Below the pieces are notes generated by a model that did not search any database, was not told the origin of the DNA, and saw only the letters and a list, made by a program, of their open reading frames with translations. DNA of 64,000 nt. Source: Urechis unicinctus. Taxonomy: Eukaryota > Annelida > Polychaeta > Xenopneusta > Urechidae. Every line of letters begins with the position of its first letter. Within the stretch, counting starts at the first letter, position 1. The stretch covers positions 39,337,122 through 39,401,121 of the forward strand of contig CM067358.1 of assembly GCA_034190875.2 (NCBI GenBank). Reading direction: 5' to 3'. This document shows, piece after piece, positions 32,777 through 45,518 of the stretch. A program made the translations under genes and the position numbers.

Positions 32777-33562
32777 AGAAAGCAGCAGAGCTTGGGTCTA
32801 TCAGGGGTATTTAACTCAATATAACTCTAAATGAAGAACATTATCAGTCGCTATTCGAAGCATGAGCTGTTAAAAAACGAGGTTTTCGCTGATCATGGAC
32901 GACAAGCACAAGTTACCGAATGGGAACACAGATTCATATTGACGTCGGTCGTCTTATATCTGTCTGTCTGTAATAATGATAGTAATAGGCTACTAACCAT
33001 TGGCATGAGTATCTAAAAGGAACTCACTGGGAACAAAAATTGTGCTGAGTAAGATTGTATATAATGATATTACTGCAACTTGTTGGGGAGTTCATCATTT
33101 ACTGCGTACAGTATTGACACTTATTGCACCTGATGGAACATTTGTATAATCAACAGGAACGGAGTAAAACACCTTGCGCAAACGTGACAAGATTATGACG
33201 CGCTGACTTGGCGGGTACGCTTAAACAACGTCACAAAAGTTTGAGGAAGGAGATGTTCATTTTGTAGCAGCATATGACAGAGGCACTGTCATTGCATACA
33301 TAGTACTTTGCTAATGCAATGTGCGCCACAAAGCTTCCACTAGTCCAAGTATCTCAAGGGTCCAGGGACCATCGGGGTGGATTTTGCAACGATTCAAGTC
33401 CAAGGTAAGGGGTCCTCCGGGCATTTTAAGGCTCCTAAAATGATCAAAAAGATAATCAGCTTTTAATCGATTTTAACTATGTCACAACCTTATATTATTG
33501 TTAAATATATAAAGTTTATAAAATATATATGCCAGGGTATAATACGATTGATCCTGTTCAAA
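32777..33562. other. Copy-specific spacer between blocks B and C, with a GC-rich patch
   Basis: Not shared with 58767-59884. A patch at about 33330-33440 is distinctly GC-richer (gggtccagggaccatcgggg, ggtaaggggtcctccggg). An ATG at 33319 opens 28 codons to a donor-like AG|GTAAGG. I recognise no protein family, so it may be an exon relic or element fragment. Confidence 0.3.
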
Positions 33563-36500
33563 GAATACAACCTATAAGAGTGTGAATACGGTTATTCACT
33601 TAACCTAATAGAGACACGATGCATTGTATTTTTTAAGTAACAAAGGACCATTGGTTTCCAGCTCTCACTGTAATTGGACGAATGTATATTCCTGCTACTG
33701 GAACGCATTTGAAAGGGCTGAGGCAATGTTGGGATCTACACTGGACGAAATAATGTTTCTCTGCAAACTTAATTACCAATGCACCCGATGCCATGAATGG
33801 AAAACAGCTTTTTCCTACAAATGAATCGCAATTCTCAAGATTTTAACAATAGGTCGCAATTAGCAAGAAACATATTCGGAATAAAAATTAAATGAACAAT
33901 TACTTCAAAGCTTTTGACATATAATGACTACAACAATATGCGTACATGGTTAATGTAATATTAGGGCGTTTTTAAAACAAAATGGCTCTAATAATTGCAA
34001 AACGCATTCTTTTTTGTCCATCAGAATACATGCGAAAATGGAAAGCTAGTCTTATATATAAAATGCGAATTTATTTGTTAAACCGTTTCAGTTACCGATT
34101 TATATATCATTAATGGGTAAATGTTCGCAAGATTACAGCTTATTGGCATTCACATGCAACGCTATGTATTCAATATAAGTTTCAATCCCTCAGATTTATT
34201 AGAACGATATAAAGCAATTTGTATGCTAGCTGCTTTCAGTGATAATAGTTCAGTCCTTTCTAAATGCGTAGAATGCACTACCGCTAATCATTATATTGTG
34301 ATTCATGATTTCATGCACGAAATAAGACAGATCCATCCCATCCCGAGTCGATAAAACACCATCCTATGGCATAGTGCTAGTCAAGGAAAAGCTGTTAAAG
34401 AGGACGATGTCAGCTAGCATACTTCGTGCGCGACCACTTGTGCATGCGTTATGAGTGAACGAATACGATCATGATTTGCATACGTGCTACCTCTGAGGCT
34501 CCATATTCTAGTAAATGCTTTCTTGTAAGTAAATCACGACTTACATCTGTGGGATGATGGAGAACCATCAAGCTATCCAGAACAAAGTTACAAATGAGAT
34601 CGATATCAGTCATTATGTATCGCTGGGTTCATAATAGTTCATTATGCGCTTAAGCGGAGTGGGCATAACAGCGTTAATGATGGAAACCAGACACCATTCT
34701 GTAACTGTACGCATGTTATTAATTACGCTTCAATTTGATGTACATGTTTATATCGTTTTCATTGGCTATCTGTAAGCATCCCCAGTGTCTTCCACCTCTT
34801 GCTTTTGTTCGAGCAGTCACGGTGTAGCAATTATTGAAGAACGACATGTTCTTGCCTATATGGCCAAGCCTCTGCCAACCTGACTGGAAATGCAAGGCAC
34901 GGAAAGAGTATTTGACAATGCTCGAATGATCCTCAATTAATGGAAAAATGCGTTAATCAGGAATCATAATTGTACTAATAATAACCTTTCTTGGGGTACT
35001 TTAAATAATAACGTCGATGTATTAGCATATTTAGTATAGTTTTGTACTATATAAATTATCTGGTTAGCAGTTTCTAGCAATGGTGTGGAGAAATATGGGA
35101 TAGTGCTTTGCGTTGAAAAGACTATTGAAAATTTAGGTTACATGTCCATTGGTTACATACATTCCGTAAACAAAAGTGATCAAATATTTCCAGGAATATT
35201 TGTTGAATGTGCTGCTAGTTTATGTGGCAATTATATATTCCATGATCCGCACAAATGTTCCCAGACGACGATGACGGTGTATATATGTTCTGCTATAGCT
35301 TAATCCATCAACTGCAACAAAGATCGCCCAGTTCTGTGACTTTGTTAATGTGGTCATCAAGCTACATTCCACGAACACTGCAAATGTTTATCTGAGCAGC
35401 TCGCTTTGACCGTGGCATGCTTAATAAATGAAAACGCTAGTAAATCGGGTTGTAAAGAAAACTAAGAAACCTCGTAACACCTCTTGCTCGTAACACTTTC
35501 GTAAATTCTGATTAGTTGCGACAACAATAACATAGTCACTTCCCCTTTTCTGTGTGACTAGAACTTGTCCATTACAAAACGCATAGCAATGCGGTTGTGA
35601 GTTCTGCTAACAGCGCAGTTTATGGTTAACCCGCAGTATTGGGTGCAGTGTTCCATATAGCAATGCGGTTCCAGGCAGCCTGTGACGCGGCAGCGTGGAG
35701 CTTGTAATGGCCTGGTCATGCTGTATGATTCATTTAAGTGTATTTATGTAAATGCATTCACTTTGTTGGCGTCGATAACGGATAGTTGATCACCAATCAT
35801 GATACACTGCAAAGGACTTACCCATTACTAATACGCCTGGCCCGACCATGGACGATTCGCAAACAGTTTCATATTATTATTGTTTTTATTATTAGTATCG
35901 GGTTTCAATTATCCTATTTACGCATGCATTACCTATATCCGACCGAACATAATGCTCGTGATGCGGTCCAAGGCCAAATAGCATATTCGTGTTCAATTAT
36001 AACCACAATAACGCTGCCTTTTTATGCAAGCCGGAATTTTAAACTCAATGAGCAATGGGCCGGAAATTGTGGGCGTACTAAAACGACGACGGTAATAAGC
36101 CAACGCGACTTTTCGTCCTTTGACCGTACCTTATTCGTATAGAATCGAATCTAAGGTACCGTTAGCTATATCAGCAATCACGAATTGATGAATTATTATT
36201 GCTGACCTTGCCATGGTTTTCATGAAGTAGAATGTGTTTGAAGTTATCGGCTTGAACATGATACATTTGAGGAAATATTGATGCTGCATCCAAACAATGA
36301 CGGTTTATGAGAACCTCGTAAACAGAAAGGGTTAATAATCACTAATGCAAATGCATAGAGAACTTCACAAACAACTGGGCCATTTAGCTGTATTCAGCAC
36401 AAAAGGCAAGTACACCAGGTACATTTAGTACATTTTTTTAATATAAAGACTTGAAAATACTGTCGGTATGTGAATATGTAATGTACGATGCTGCTACTCT

Positions 36501-37692
36501 CGAATCCCGGGTAAATTTCTATAATCCGAGTCAAGAACGTTTAAGGTTACAAATGAGCGGCCTTGGGTTGCCACGTTAACGCCCTCGATTAAATTATTCG
36601 TAGTACAGATCCCGGAAGTCGATTTATACCATCAAGCGATACATTTAAGTTTCTGGTTTATCATCCAATTTGCTCTGAAATTAGAAAGAGCTATTAGCGG
36701 TTTATTTAGCATACGAGACTTATTGTAGCATATATTAATGAGTGTAAATTCTGCGCCGACACAGCCAGGCTAATGTTACATTACTCATTGGGAAGACTGA
36801 ATGTCAGGGTGCAATTATGAGATTGCAATATACAGTTAATTTTAACGCCATCAAAGTGGAAAGTAGCCAAAATGGTCACTTAAGAAACTGACCCGCAATC
36901 GATCACCAAAATGCGGCCAGTCTTCTTGGTGAATGTCGCTTAGTTGGATTACAGTTACCGTTAAACATCAGTACAGTACAATCAACGGGCGACGGATTTA
37001 TGCCAAGCAGTAAAGTCACTTGAGGGCAGATCCATCTCCATATGGAATCAAGCGACGTTGAATAACACCTAGGATTAATGTTCGGTTTTAATGAAATTAA
37101 AATACATAATGCAATTATTCACGAACACCAGGTTTCATACACAAACACAATCAAATGTAGGGATCTCAAGAATTGTCAATACTATGTTCTGTCTAATTTT
37201 CAACTATATATACATAATTGACACAAGGAACATCTCTGGATGTCATTAAAGTTTAAGTATAACGAGATATTGCCTTAGTACTGTCACTGATTACTGCTGG
37301 TACAGTGTGCAAGTAAATCAAGTGCAGTCGAGTCTATATTGCGACTTTTCCTCCACACCGCGGTTACAGTTATTACAAAGATTGACAATGCCGCAGCTAT
37401 CCCTCATTTTGCTTCTTTAACTTATTTCTCCAACCTACAGCTACCTAAAATATGATTGATTGGCGGTTGCTAAAATGACACATCAGCCTCTTAACGTTGC
37501 TGTATATAACGGAGACAGCTTCAACCAATGTTTCGTTACCACCTTGTCATTTTGAAGCTGGCACCAGTTGATTGTGGCATCTTGAAACTTTATTCCTCTG
37601 TAAACACCGTATTTTCCCCGGATAGCACACATGGTTTTTGCGGCATGCAATGCATCGTCACCATTTTGGCTTATTACACATTATACATATGG
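33563..37692 (+). repeat. Segmental duplication block C, copy 1
   Basis: Matches 59885-64000 at about 95% or more by eye with few indels, in the same orientation. The match runs to the window edge in copy 2, so the true right end is unknown. Frames of 72-118 codons occur in it, but coding constraint is not supported. The 118-codon frame (35786-36142) has a stop in copy 2 at the 12th codon. The 72-codon frame (35085-35303) differs from copy 2 by five substitutions, all of which change the amino acid. Confidence 0.95.
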
Positions 37693-37939
37693 TACACTCC
37701 ATGACCTATATGCATAACTGGAATCATCTCTTTTCCAAAATCACTTTTTTATTATTCCCAATGGAGCGCAGATTTGTTGCTGTCAATAAGTATACTTGAA
37801 AGATTGTGGTTGTCGAATGGCTGGGTCGATGAAAACGAAAAATGAGTTCCATAATAAAAACGATGCCATCCAACTACAGATATTTTTTATGCTGCCTTCA
37901 GTTGATTAATAATAAAATCGACACAACCATTTACTACCA

Positions 37940-37940
<1 letters not shown>

Positions 37941-37972
<32 letters not shown>

Positions 37973-37994
37973 GATATATAGATATATATATATT

Positions 37995-38039
<45 letters not shown>

Positions 38040-38171
38040 TATATATATATATATCTAGAGATATATATATATATATAGATAAATATATACATATAATATA
38101 TCTATACATATATATCTAAATATATATATATATATGAATATATATATATATAAAAATATATATGTATTTAA

Positions 38172-38208
<37 letters not shown>
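37941..38208. repeat. AT/GATA microsatellite
   Basis: (AT)n with AGAT and AAAT interruptions, running into a GT-rich tract (38209-38275). Confidence 0.95.
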
Positions 38209-38275
38209 AAAGTGTGTGTGTGAATCTGTATGTGAGTGTGCGTATGTGTGTGTGTGCGTGTGTGTGTGCGGATGC
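38209..38275. repeat. Imperfect (GT)n tract
   Basis: GTGT runs with ATGT, GCGT and GAGT interruptions, immediately after the AT block. Confidence 0.9.
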
Positions 38276-38458
38276 AGCTTACTATTTTCCTTGATATTCA
38301 GTGCGTACGCGAAAAGTAAATAAAAATCATAATTAGTGGCGTACAACGATACGCCAGATCAGAAAACTACCACGTTGATTGAGGCACACAACACGTTGTT
38401 TGGTGTTATTCATGTCCCATGCGAAGATGCCATCCACCGGGCATAGCGAATAGCTGGC

Positions 38459-38470
38459 TGCGCATGCGCA
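38459..38470. promoter_or_regulatory. NRF1-like palindrome TGCGCATGCGCA
   Basis: A perfect 12-base palindrome that contains the NRF1 core GCGCATGCGC, inside a local GC-rich patch. An atataaatggc string lies about 50 bases to the right. In animals this motif is common in promoters. No downstream gene is visible. Confidence 0.3.
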
Positions 38471-38764
38471 CTACAATTTTAGCCGAGGGCATTGCCTTCT
38501 GACAGAATCCGCTTGGAATATAAATGGCGTTGTGTGTGTCAGACATACGTAGGTAGGTGTTAAAATGGGGGTCATTGTGTCTCGGTGCTTTGTCTGATTG
38601 AATGTCATACATATTTTAATCATGTGCATGCTCTACATTTCGCCTGCATTGTTAAGGCATACTTGTGTCTTTTTAATGGCTTACCTGCACTACAACTATA
38701 AGATAAGCCGCATCAGGCTGAGTTGGTATGCAATTTTGGAAGTGAGCTACGCCAAGTCATGAGA

Positions 38765-38766
<2 letters not shown>

Positions 38767-38821
<55 letters not shown>
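38767..38821. repeat. (GT)n microsatellite
   Basis: Pure GT dinucleotide run of about 55 bases, followed by GT-rich sequence. Confidence 0.97.
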
Positions 38822-38824
<3 letters not shown>

Positions 38825-39904
38825 GTGCTTGTGGGTGTGTTTGTGCGTGTATGGGCGGGTGTCTAATAATTATGCTTGACTAGAAAAAAGCCAAAACAAC
38901 TGTTTCAGCTATGGTAAGATTGTTACTGATGAACTGATCAACTTATCTTATTTGTTTGTGTTCACCCGTTAACTTTTTTAGCTGTCCTTTCTACACATCT
39001 AAAACACCCATCGGGCAATTACCCGCGATTGTACTTTACTGTTCTAAAATAAATATGCTTATCAAGTGCCGTCGATGATGTGTTGAACATATTTTTTTTC
39101 AGATATCTGAAATATGAAATATATTTTGCGGACCACCCATGAATCCTGTTATATTAATTATTCCATTAATTAACTAGAAACATTGTTTATAATCTAAGGT
39201 TCTAGGTTTAGTCAAAACTGCTACAATAGCCACCCGGGATGCTAGTGCGGTGCACGCTGATCTGCTGTTGTAGATGAAGGGGAGGATTTTAATATCAAGA
39301 AGGTAGTTGCAGAATATGACATAGTTATAGTGCCTACATTTTCAGTAAATTTATACCTAAAATAGGGCCTCGATACGGCGAAATTATCGATCACTTGAAT
39401 TACCAGTCGCCACTTGAGAGCTATTCCTCCTTGGTTAAGCAGCATGTCTTTTTACACGCAGCTTAGCAATCACGTCGCTTGTGGATACCGATATTCGTAG
39501 TATTTATTAACTGTTAGTATGGCTTATAGCATATAGAGAGCGGCGTTCCTTACAACTGTTTGCAAAACCCCTGCGTCGGATTAGGCTGAATCATTCCCTT
39601 TTATTCCGTCCCTCAAATATAGACGCGAGTTATACAAATTATATACCTGGTCTGTGATATCGCAGATTGTCTAAAATTCGGTGAATATCCGCTAGTCAAG
39701 CTGGTTCCAGGGCTCGGATGAAAGTCAAATGGAAACAATCCTTGCTTCGTGGGTACTATATACAAGCCTCGACTAGTTATGTATAGAGACCAATAAACCA
39801 TAACTCATACGCATCTACTTCAATGCGAGCAGGCTGTGAATGAATAAATTGTTAGAATCATTACAAAGCATCAGATATTATTTACCCTCGGGTGTACTGC
39901 TTTC

Positions 39905-39908
39905 ACTC

Positions 39909-39986
<78 letters not shown>

Positions 39987-39998
39987 TCTCTCTCTCTT
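39905..39998. repeat. (CT)n microsatellite
   Basis: CT dinucleotide run with two CCC interruptions. The frames through it (poly L/S and poly R/E) are repeat translation. Confidence 0.97.
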
Positions 39999-40745
39999 TC
40001 GTACGTTCTTTCTTTCTTGAGTACACCATATATAAACATTGCTAGGCAATACGCTTTGTTTACGTGTACGATAATGTTGTAGCAACTGATAAGATTTCTA
40101 TGCTAATTTCTTATTTGATCTGGGTACATGCAGAAATGAGTTCGAGAGAAAGAGCTTTCTCGCCGACTGCGATATTAACTACCACCTACCTCGGACCATG
40201 AGCGTATAACTCGTCGGGTTAAAGAGCAGCCACAGTAAGATTAAGGGAAATAGTCCGACAATTCGGGCAAAATACGCATACAAACATTGGGTAAAGCAAA
40301 ATAATTCAACCGAATGACAACAATATTGTACGAATTGTCACCTACAACATTTGATAAACATGGACGTTAAATTTGTTGTCGCGAAATGTAAACTTTAACT
40401 TAAGCCAAAGTAAATAAAACAGACACTTGGTGGTATTTGTCAAAGTCCAGCAACGCTACATCTTTAAGATGATGAAGACGGTGACTCATTTATATTTCCA
40501 AACAACTGCCAAAAACGGCTTTGTTCCGGATATCTTAAAATTACACCGATTCTTAGCAAGCGCAGTAGTGACAATGAAATTAAGGTGGCCCATAAATATC
40601 TCTTAGTTTTTGCATCATACAATCTAACAAACAGCAGCGATGTAACGGAGATTTAAAGATTGATCTTCACAATTTATTCCTTTTAAATTGACTCATGCCA
40701 AGCCCTGTATTACTTGTGAAAACAAAATGTCAACACTTTTTCGAA
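39999..40745. other. Anonymous sequence
   Basis: No gene or repeat recognised. A 7-bp inverted repeat (gagaaag/ctttctc, near 40146-40162) is unremarkable. Confidence 0.5.
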
Positions 40746-40770
40746 TATATGTATATATATATATATGTTT

Positions 40771-40815
<45 letters not shown>

Positions 40816-40821
40816 TCTATA
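40746..40821. repeat. (AT)n microsatellite at the left edge of block A copy 2
   Basis: Ends only a few bases before homology to 3378 begins, so the duplication breakpoint coincides with the microsatellite. Confidence 0.95.
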
Positions 40822-43800
40822 CAATGAATCGCACAATATAAGAGGAATGACCATCGGAATATACTATTCTGCCATTTTAACATAATCCAGTAAGCTTGCA
40901 TATCTTAGGTACACTTGATTTTTTTCGACCAATACATAGCAGCCATGGTTTAGACATCAGGCTAGAACGGCAAACAGTGGGTAATAGGAAATTATTATCG
41001 GCTCGTAAATCATTGCATCGGCCGAGTTGTTATAAGTTGAATGTACATTTTCGCTGATTGCTCGTTGCATGTCACCGGGCGGAGAAGCATCTGAAAGTTT
41101 AAATAGCGTCATATTGATTGTGCCGCTCGGTATAACGGGTGTAAGTTTGACAGTTTTGTAACGGCAACATTAGGCGGATGGAGCCTGATGTCGTTTGCTA
41201 TTACAGTATCCACGTATCTCCGAAGTCAGTTTATTTTGCTGCTCTTTAGCGTCAGGTAGAACCGTATCACATATGCACTAAACCATACTGTGCAGAAGTA
41301 ACATGTTCCGTCCGTCATAACGAGCAGCAAAGAAGCCTCACGAGGGCGCACACGACCGGAAAACATTAGCTGAGTGAGGGATGGAAAGTGTGGGAGACAG
41401 GAACACAAAGAGGAGGGATGAGGAAGGGATGCAAACGGTTAATGGGGTAAATTATACATATGCAAGGAGAGAGCGAGAGAAATGATGCCGAGCATGCCAC
41501 GCATTCTCAACAGTCTATATATCACTAAGAGATAGCCAAAGGTAATCAAGCATAGGTCCGTTGACAGTTAGGTTGAAGATAATTTGATAGGCATAATCAT
41601 TGTTTGAGAAATTTCTCTCCCCTTCGTACTCGTTATTTTCTATGTCGAGTGCGTGTTTCATAACATTTTATCAAGACGACCATTGAGCACCGATTTGCCC
41701 TGATTGAGTTTAAACATTAAACCATCGACCGACATACTTCTTGCGGAATAATAACGATTGGATAGCGAGGTAAACATCAGACTAACGTCTAGCTACCTTA
41801 TCAAACAGGGTAGCTATTTGCAGCCTTGTTCCAGAGCTCTATGATAGATTATTCTTGATATTCGATATTGCAACTCTAACGGCTTATAATTGCCAGATAA
41901 TCCGACGACCTCCGCTGTAATTGAGTTGTATCGGTTAACTTGCTAATTAGATCTCTGCAAAATTTAGCATAATTTACCATGTCTATTCAGGAGCAACCGT
42001 AACAAGAATGAAAATACCAATTGACCGTAGATACGCCGTCTGTCTGAACAATCGTCATGACAACTTCACAGTGTATCTTCGCTGATACATGATATATTTT
42101 GCTTAATAGTCAATAAAATCAGTCTTCGATGGGGTCAAATCAAATGCGTTACCGACCAAGGACCAGATTGTTGTGCAGATGCGTTTTTATGAACTTTGAC
42201 CGTCTCTGGGCATGCTTAAAGTCAACAATATCCTCAGGTGCTTGCAGAGGGCCCGCGTGCTGTCGGATAAACATACTTACTACATTTATTTCCGTTGATG
42301 GCGCTGCTTTCTGGACACGTTCGAACGATCAAGTTGTTGCATGAACATTACCCATTAAAATATAATATTACCCGAGAATAAAGGTTATTCCACATACGTA
42401 TTATACAAATCACATATCTGTGAATGCACATTCGTCCCTTTCAATCAAATTGCAATAGCCCATATGTCGGTCTGCATTACCAATAATTATAAATAGTCCA
42501 ACGTTGTTCCAGGTCTGGCCAAGGTGCTACATAGTAAATTACTTGATCGACTAGCAAGAGATTTACTGTGTTGGGATGGTGCTTTATTTATTTCCGTGAT
42601 TAAATAGCCACACAACTTTCTATATTTCAAACACCGTATACATTGCCGATACTGACCCTAAAATAGAGTAACCGTTAAATGTATTATTTGAAATGATTTA
42701 TAAGCAAAACAATAAAGTCAGTTTAATTTGCCGGTTTTCTAACGATACTGATTGTAAACATTTGAAAGAACAGTTTTGAAAATATTACGCACACATTGAC
42801 AGCAAACCTCTAAGTGCGACCTAAAGAACTTCGACGTATCATACAGCAGACATATTCCTGATGATAATCTACCATTTTGGTGTTCTGTTCGGAGTATTGC
42901 CGTGTATACATCAAGCGTAAAACAGTATTGAGGTGCAACATTTTATTCCCTCTGGCTCAGTCTAATTTCATTGTTTTATTAGTAATATTCAACGATGGTT
43001 AATGCACTCAGTAAATGATTTTCTAAGCTCTTAATCCTGCTTGCCTGTTGTAGGTCAACATTGAAGTAAACATGCGATAATCAGATTCATGCGCCAGACG
43101 ATTAAAGTATTAAGGGGCAAATAACTTATCTGAGAATTTCGAGTTTAAAACCATGATCAGCGACCCGAAGGATCTATATTGATAGCCAGTCACACCATCA
43201 GGATAATATGAACGGATTATTGTGCAGTTATCTTCTGTGCCATTAAAAGTAAAGCGATGTAAAATTAATGAAACACCAATATTCATGTTACCAAAATACA
43301 TATTGAAAATATTCACAACACACAACCATGTCTTACAAGCACTTACAGGTCCACAAATAATAGAGTTCTAAAGAGTTGTCGTGAAGAGTTTTGTCTAGCG
43401 GATTGTCTTAAAGATGAATCGAAGCATCGGTGAAAGAGACCGGGGAATTGAGTTCTTGGGTGTCATGAGGATTAGGTAAAACACATTGTGTCTGAGCACA
43501 ATCGCTTAGTTGCGTTGTTTTGTAGCACCTTTAATTCAGCATTTATATTGCCCTTAGAGCAGTTATAAAAAGTCCCTCGTCTATATTCCGTGCATAACTA
43601 TACAAGATGCCTGAGCTTAAAATACAACGGATCTGTATTTGAAAAGCAATAATCAGCTAATGCAAGATATGAATGATAAAGACGTAAATGAACTAGACGC
43701 GACACCAGTGATCCAAATGAGCATTATTCCCATACTTGGCTGAGTAATTATATCCTGCAAGCAGGGTGGAGTTGATAGATTATATTCGGTCAGTTTGTCA

Positions 43801-44618
43801 ACCAACGTTATTAAAATCAACAATGCCAATCACTCTGTTGGCGATAACCCCTTTATTATTCGTCTCCTGCTTTTATACCCGAAGTAATATTGACACAATG
43901 TCGATAACCTAAGCAAAGAGATTATTGCTTATAATGAAGTCTCTAAAATCGATTCTGGAACTTCATTTTCATTATTCGTGGCTTTTCAGATAACTGACAC
44001 GCGTGTATTGAATCATTAGGCGGTTTATTTGTCAACTATCAATGTCATGTACTTAAGGAGTAATGCCATAGGTTAAAGTTAGGCAAAGTTGTGAAAAGTT
44101 AAGAATGTCCCTACTACAAGGCATAACTCATTAATGCAACCCATGCCAAGAACGTCTGCATGATTACTCTTCATGTAATACCTATTGCATAATGCGCAAT
44201 AGTGATGCAAGTAGGGCATAAGATGATGTTGTATATAAAATGGCGAGAGATACCCTGTGCGAACATATTTGTGAATGTCAACTGTTAACAAAAGACTGAT
44301 TATATATGTGTGATCAAAAGTCAATGTGTATGCGCATTAATCTAATATTGCAGTTGAGGTAAAGTAATGATAGCGCCATTAAACCTCATCTCACATGCTG
44401 CAATCACCTTAGCTAACTTAATACCTCTTAAAAAGATCAGTTTCATTATTTTTAGTTTTAGGTTAACAAAGGTTTTAGGTGCAAGTTTCGTGGAAGAGCA
44501 AATTCGATTTGGAATAGGTGAACCGTTTGTTGCATCATCACTCAATATGCCATAAAAAGCGACTACAACTCTCGGTTAACGTACTGTAGTAATAAAAGAA
44601 GTATTTTGCACAGACGAT

Positions 44619-44833
44619 AGCGAACTAATTTTGCATTTTTTGGTTTCTTGCCATAGTGCGCAGTTATATAGATAAACAAATATATCATGATTACAATTTT
44701 CATTTCTAAAAGCAATATCTTATAAGCCGATTGCAGTTCCACATATCAGGCACGCCTACATATTCCTAAACCAACCAGATTCTTATTTGTGCGCACAAGG
44801 GATTAAAGTGATTTTCCTCTTCAAAAAAACGAT
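44619..44833. mobile_element. Small insertion with 5-bp target duplication, copy 2 only
   Basis: Copy 1 reads acagacgatccatctgcattgg (near 7830). Copy 2 reads acagacgat, then 210 extra bases, then acgatccattaattgcattgg. The insert is therefore flanked by ACGAT at 44614-44618 and 44829-44833. It ends in seven A residues just before the duplication, which hints at a short retroposon. No tRNA-like head or terminal inverted repeat was recognised. Confidence 0.45.
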
Positions 44834-45510
44834 CCATTAATTGCATTGGCTAACTGGAAAATGGGTTCTCGAATTACATGAACGCGGAACAAAATTTACC
44901 TGCCTGTGTGGCTGAATTATAGTTCTTTTCATCCTTATGTGATAACAGAATCCAGGCCTCGGATAATTATGTGATGCAACGTACTTTGTCTCGAACTGTA
45001 GCCGACATTCATGTGAGTGATGAGTTTTAACGGATATCGTTCCGGCAAAATCGACGAATAAGCACAGGATTGTTTGCGTATATTTTGCACGACCCACGTA
45101 AAGAAAGCAGACTTCAAAGCGATGCCCAGGTTGAAGCCCATGCTTAAATGACTCAAAATTGCTGTATTCGTCGTCGTTACCAAGCTTAGCGTGCCAGGTG
45201 ATTACATAAGTCGTGTTCCTAACCCATTTTGTTCCTTCATTGTACTTTTAACATCACCGTTTGCAAGTGAATGGTGTCAGATGCCTGTTTATCTTTTGAC
45301 ACCAACGTTAGGTTATGTGATAAATGCGATTACCTCGCAAACTGCAAAATAGCAGATATTTTGTGAAAATGTGCGTGGACCAATTTGAAAATGGCATTGT
45401 GCAGCAATTTGAGCGGAAAAGAACCACCGACAAACAATCTCTCAATTTCGGATGAATTGCTTTAATCCTTTGCCAAAGAAACTGCTCAAGAAAATTAACT
45501 AACAACAAAT

Positions 45511-45518
45511 GCTTGCTT
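45511..45518. other. Empty site or excision footprint of the 8499-9669 element
   Basis: gcttgctt stands where copy 1 has gctt-element-actt. Sequence on both sides aligns without gap (caaat before, gaaacacatggcat against taagcacgtggcat after). Retention of both flank copies fits excision after the duplication better than a never-occupied site. Confidence 0.45.

Larger units (their letters stand above)
38276..39904. other. Spacer between the two large duplicated units
   Basis: Single-copy in the window. It contains a GC-richer patch around 38400-38560 with an NRF1-like palindrome, and a pure (GT)n tract. No gene is supported. A 68-codon frame on the minus strand (38406-38612) crosses the patch but is unrecognised. 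Confidence 0.45.

Noticed and set aside
35085..35303. Frame conserved between 35085 and 61387
   Set aside because: All five differences between the copies within the shorter frame change the amino acid. The conservation simply reflects recent DNA duplication.
35786..36142. 118-codon open frame in block C
   Set aside because: It starts at TTG, and the paralogous sequence near 62100 has a stop after 11 codons and another later, so there is no sign of coding constraint.
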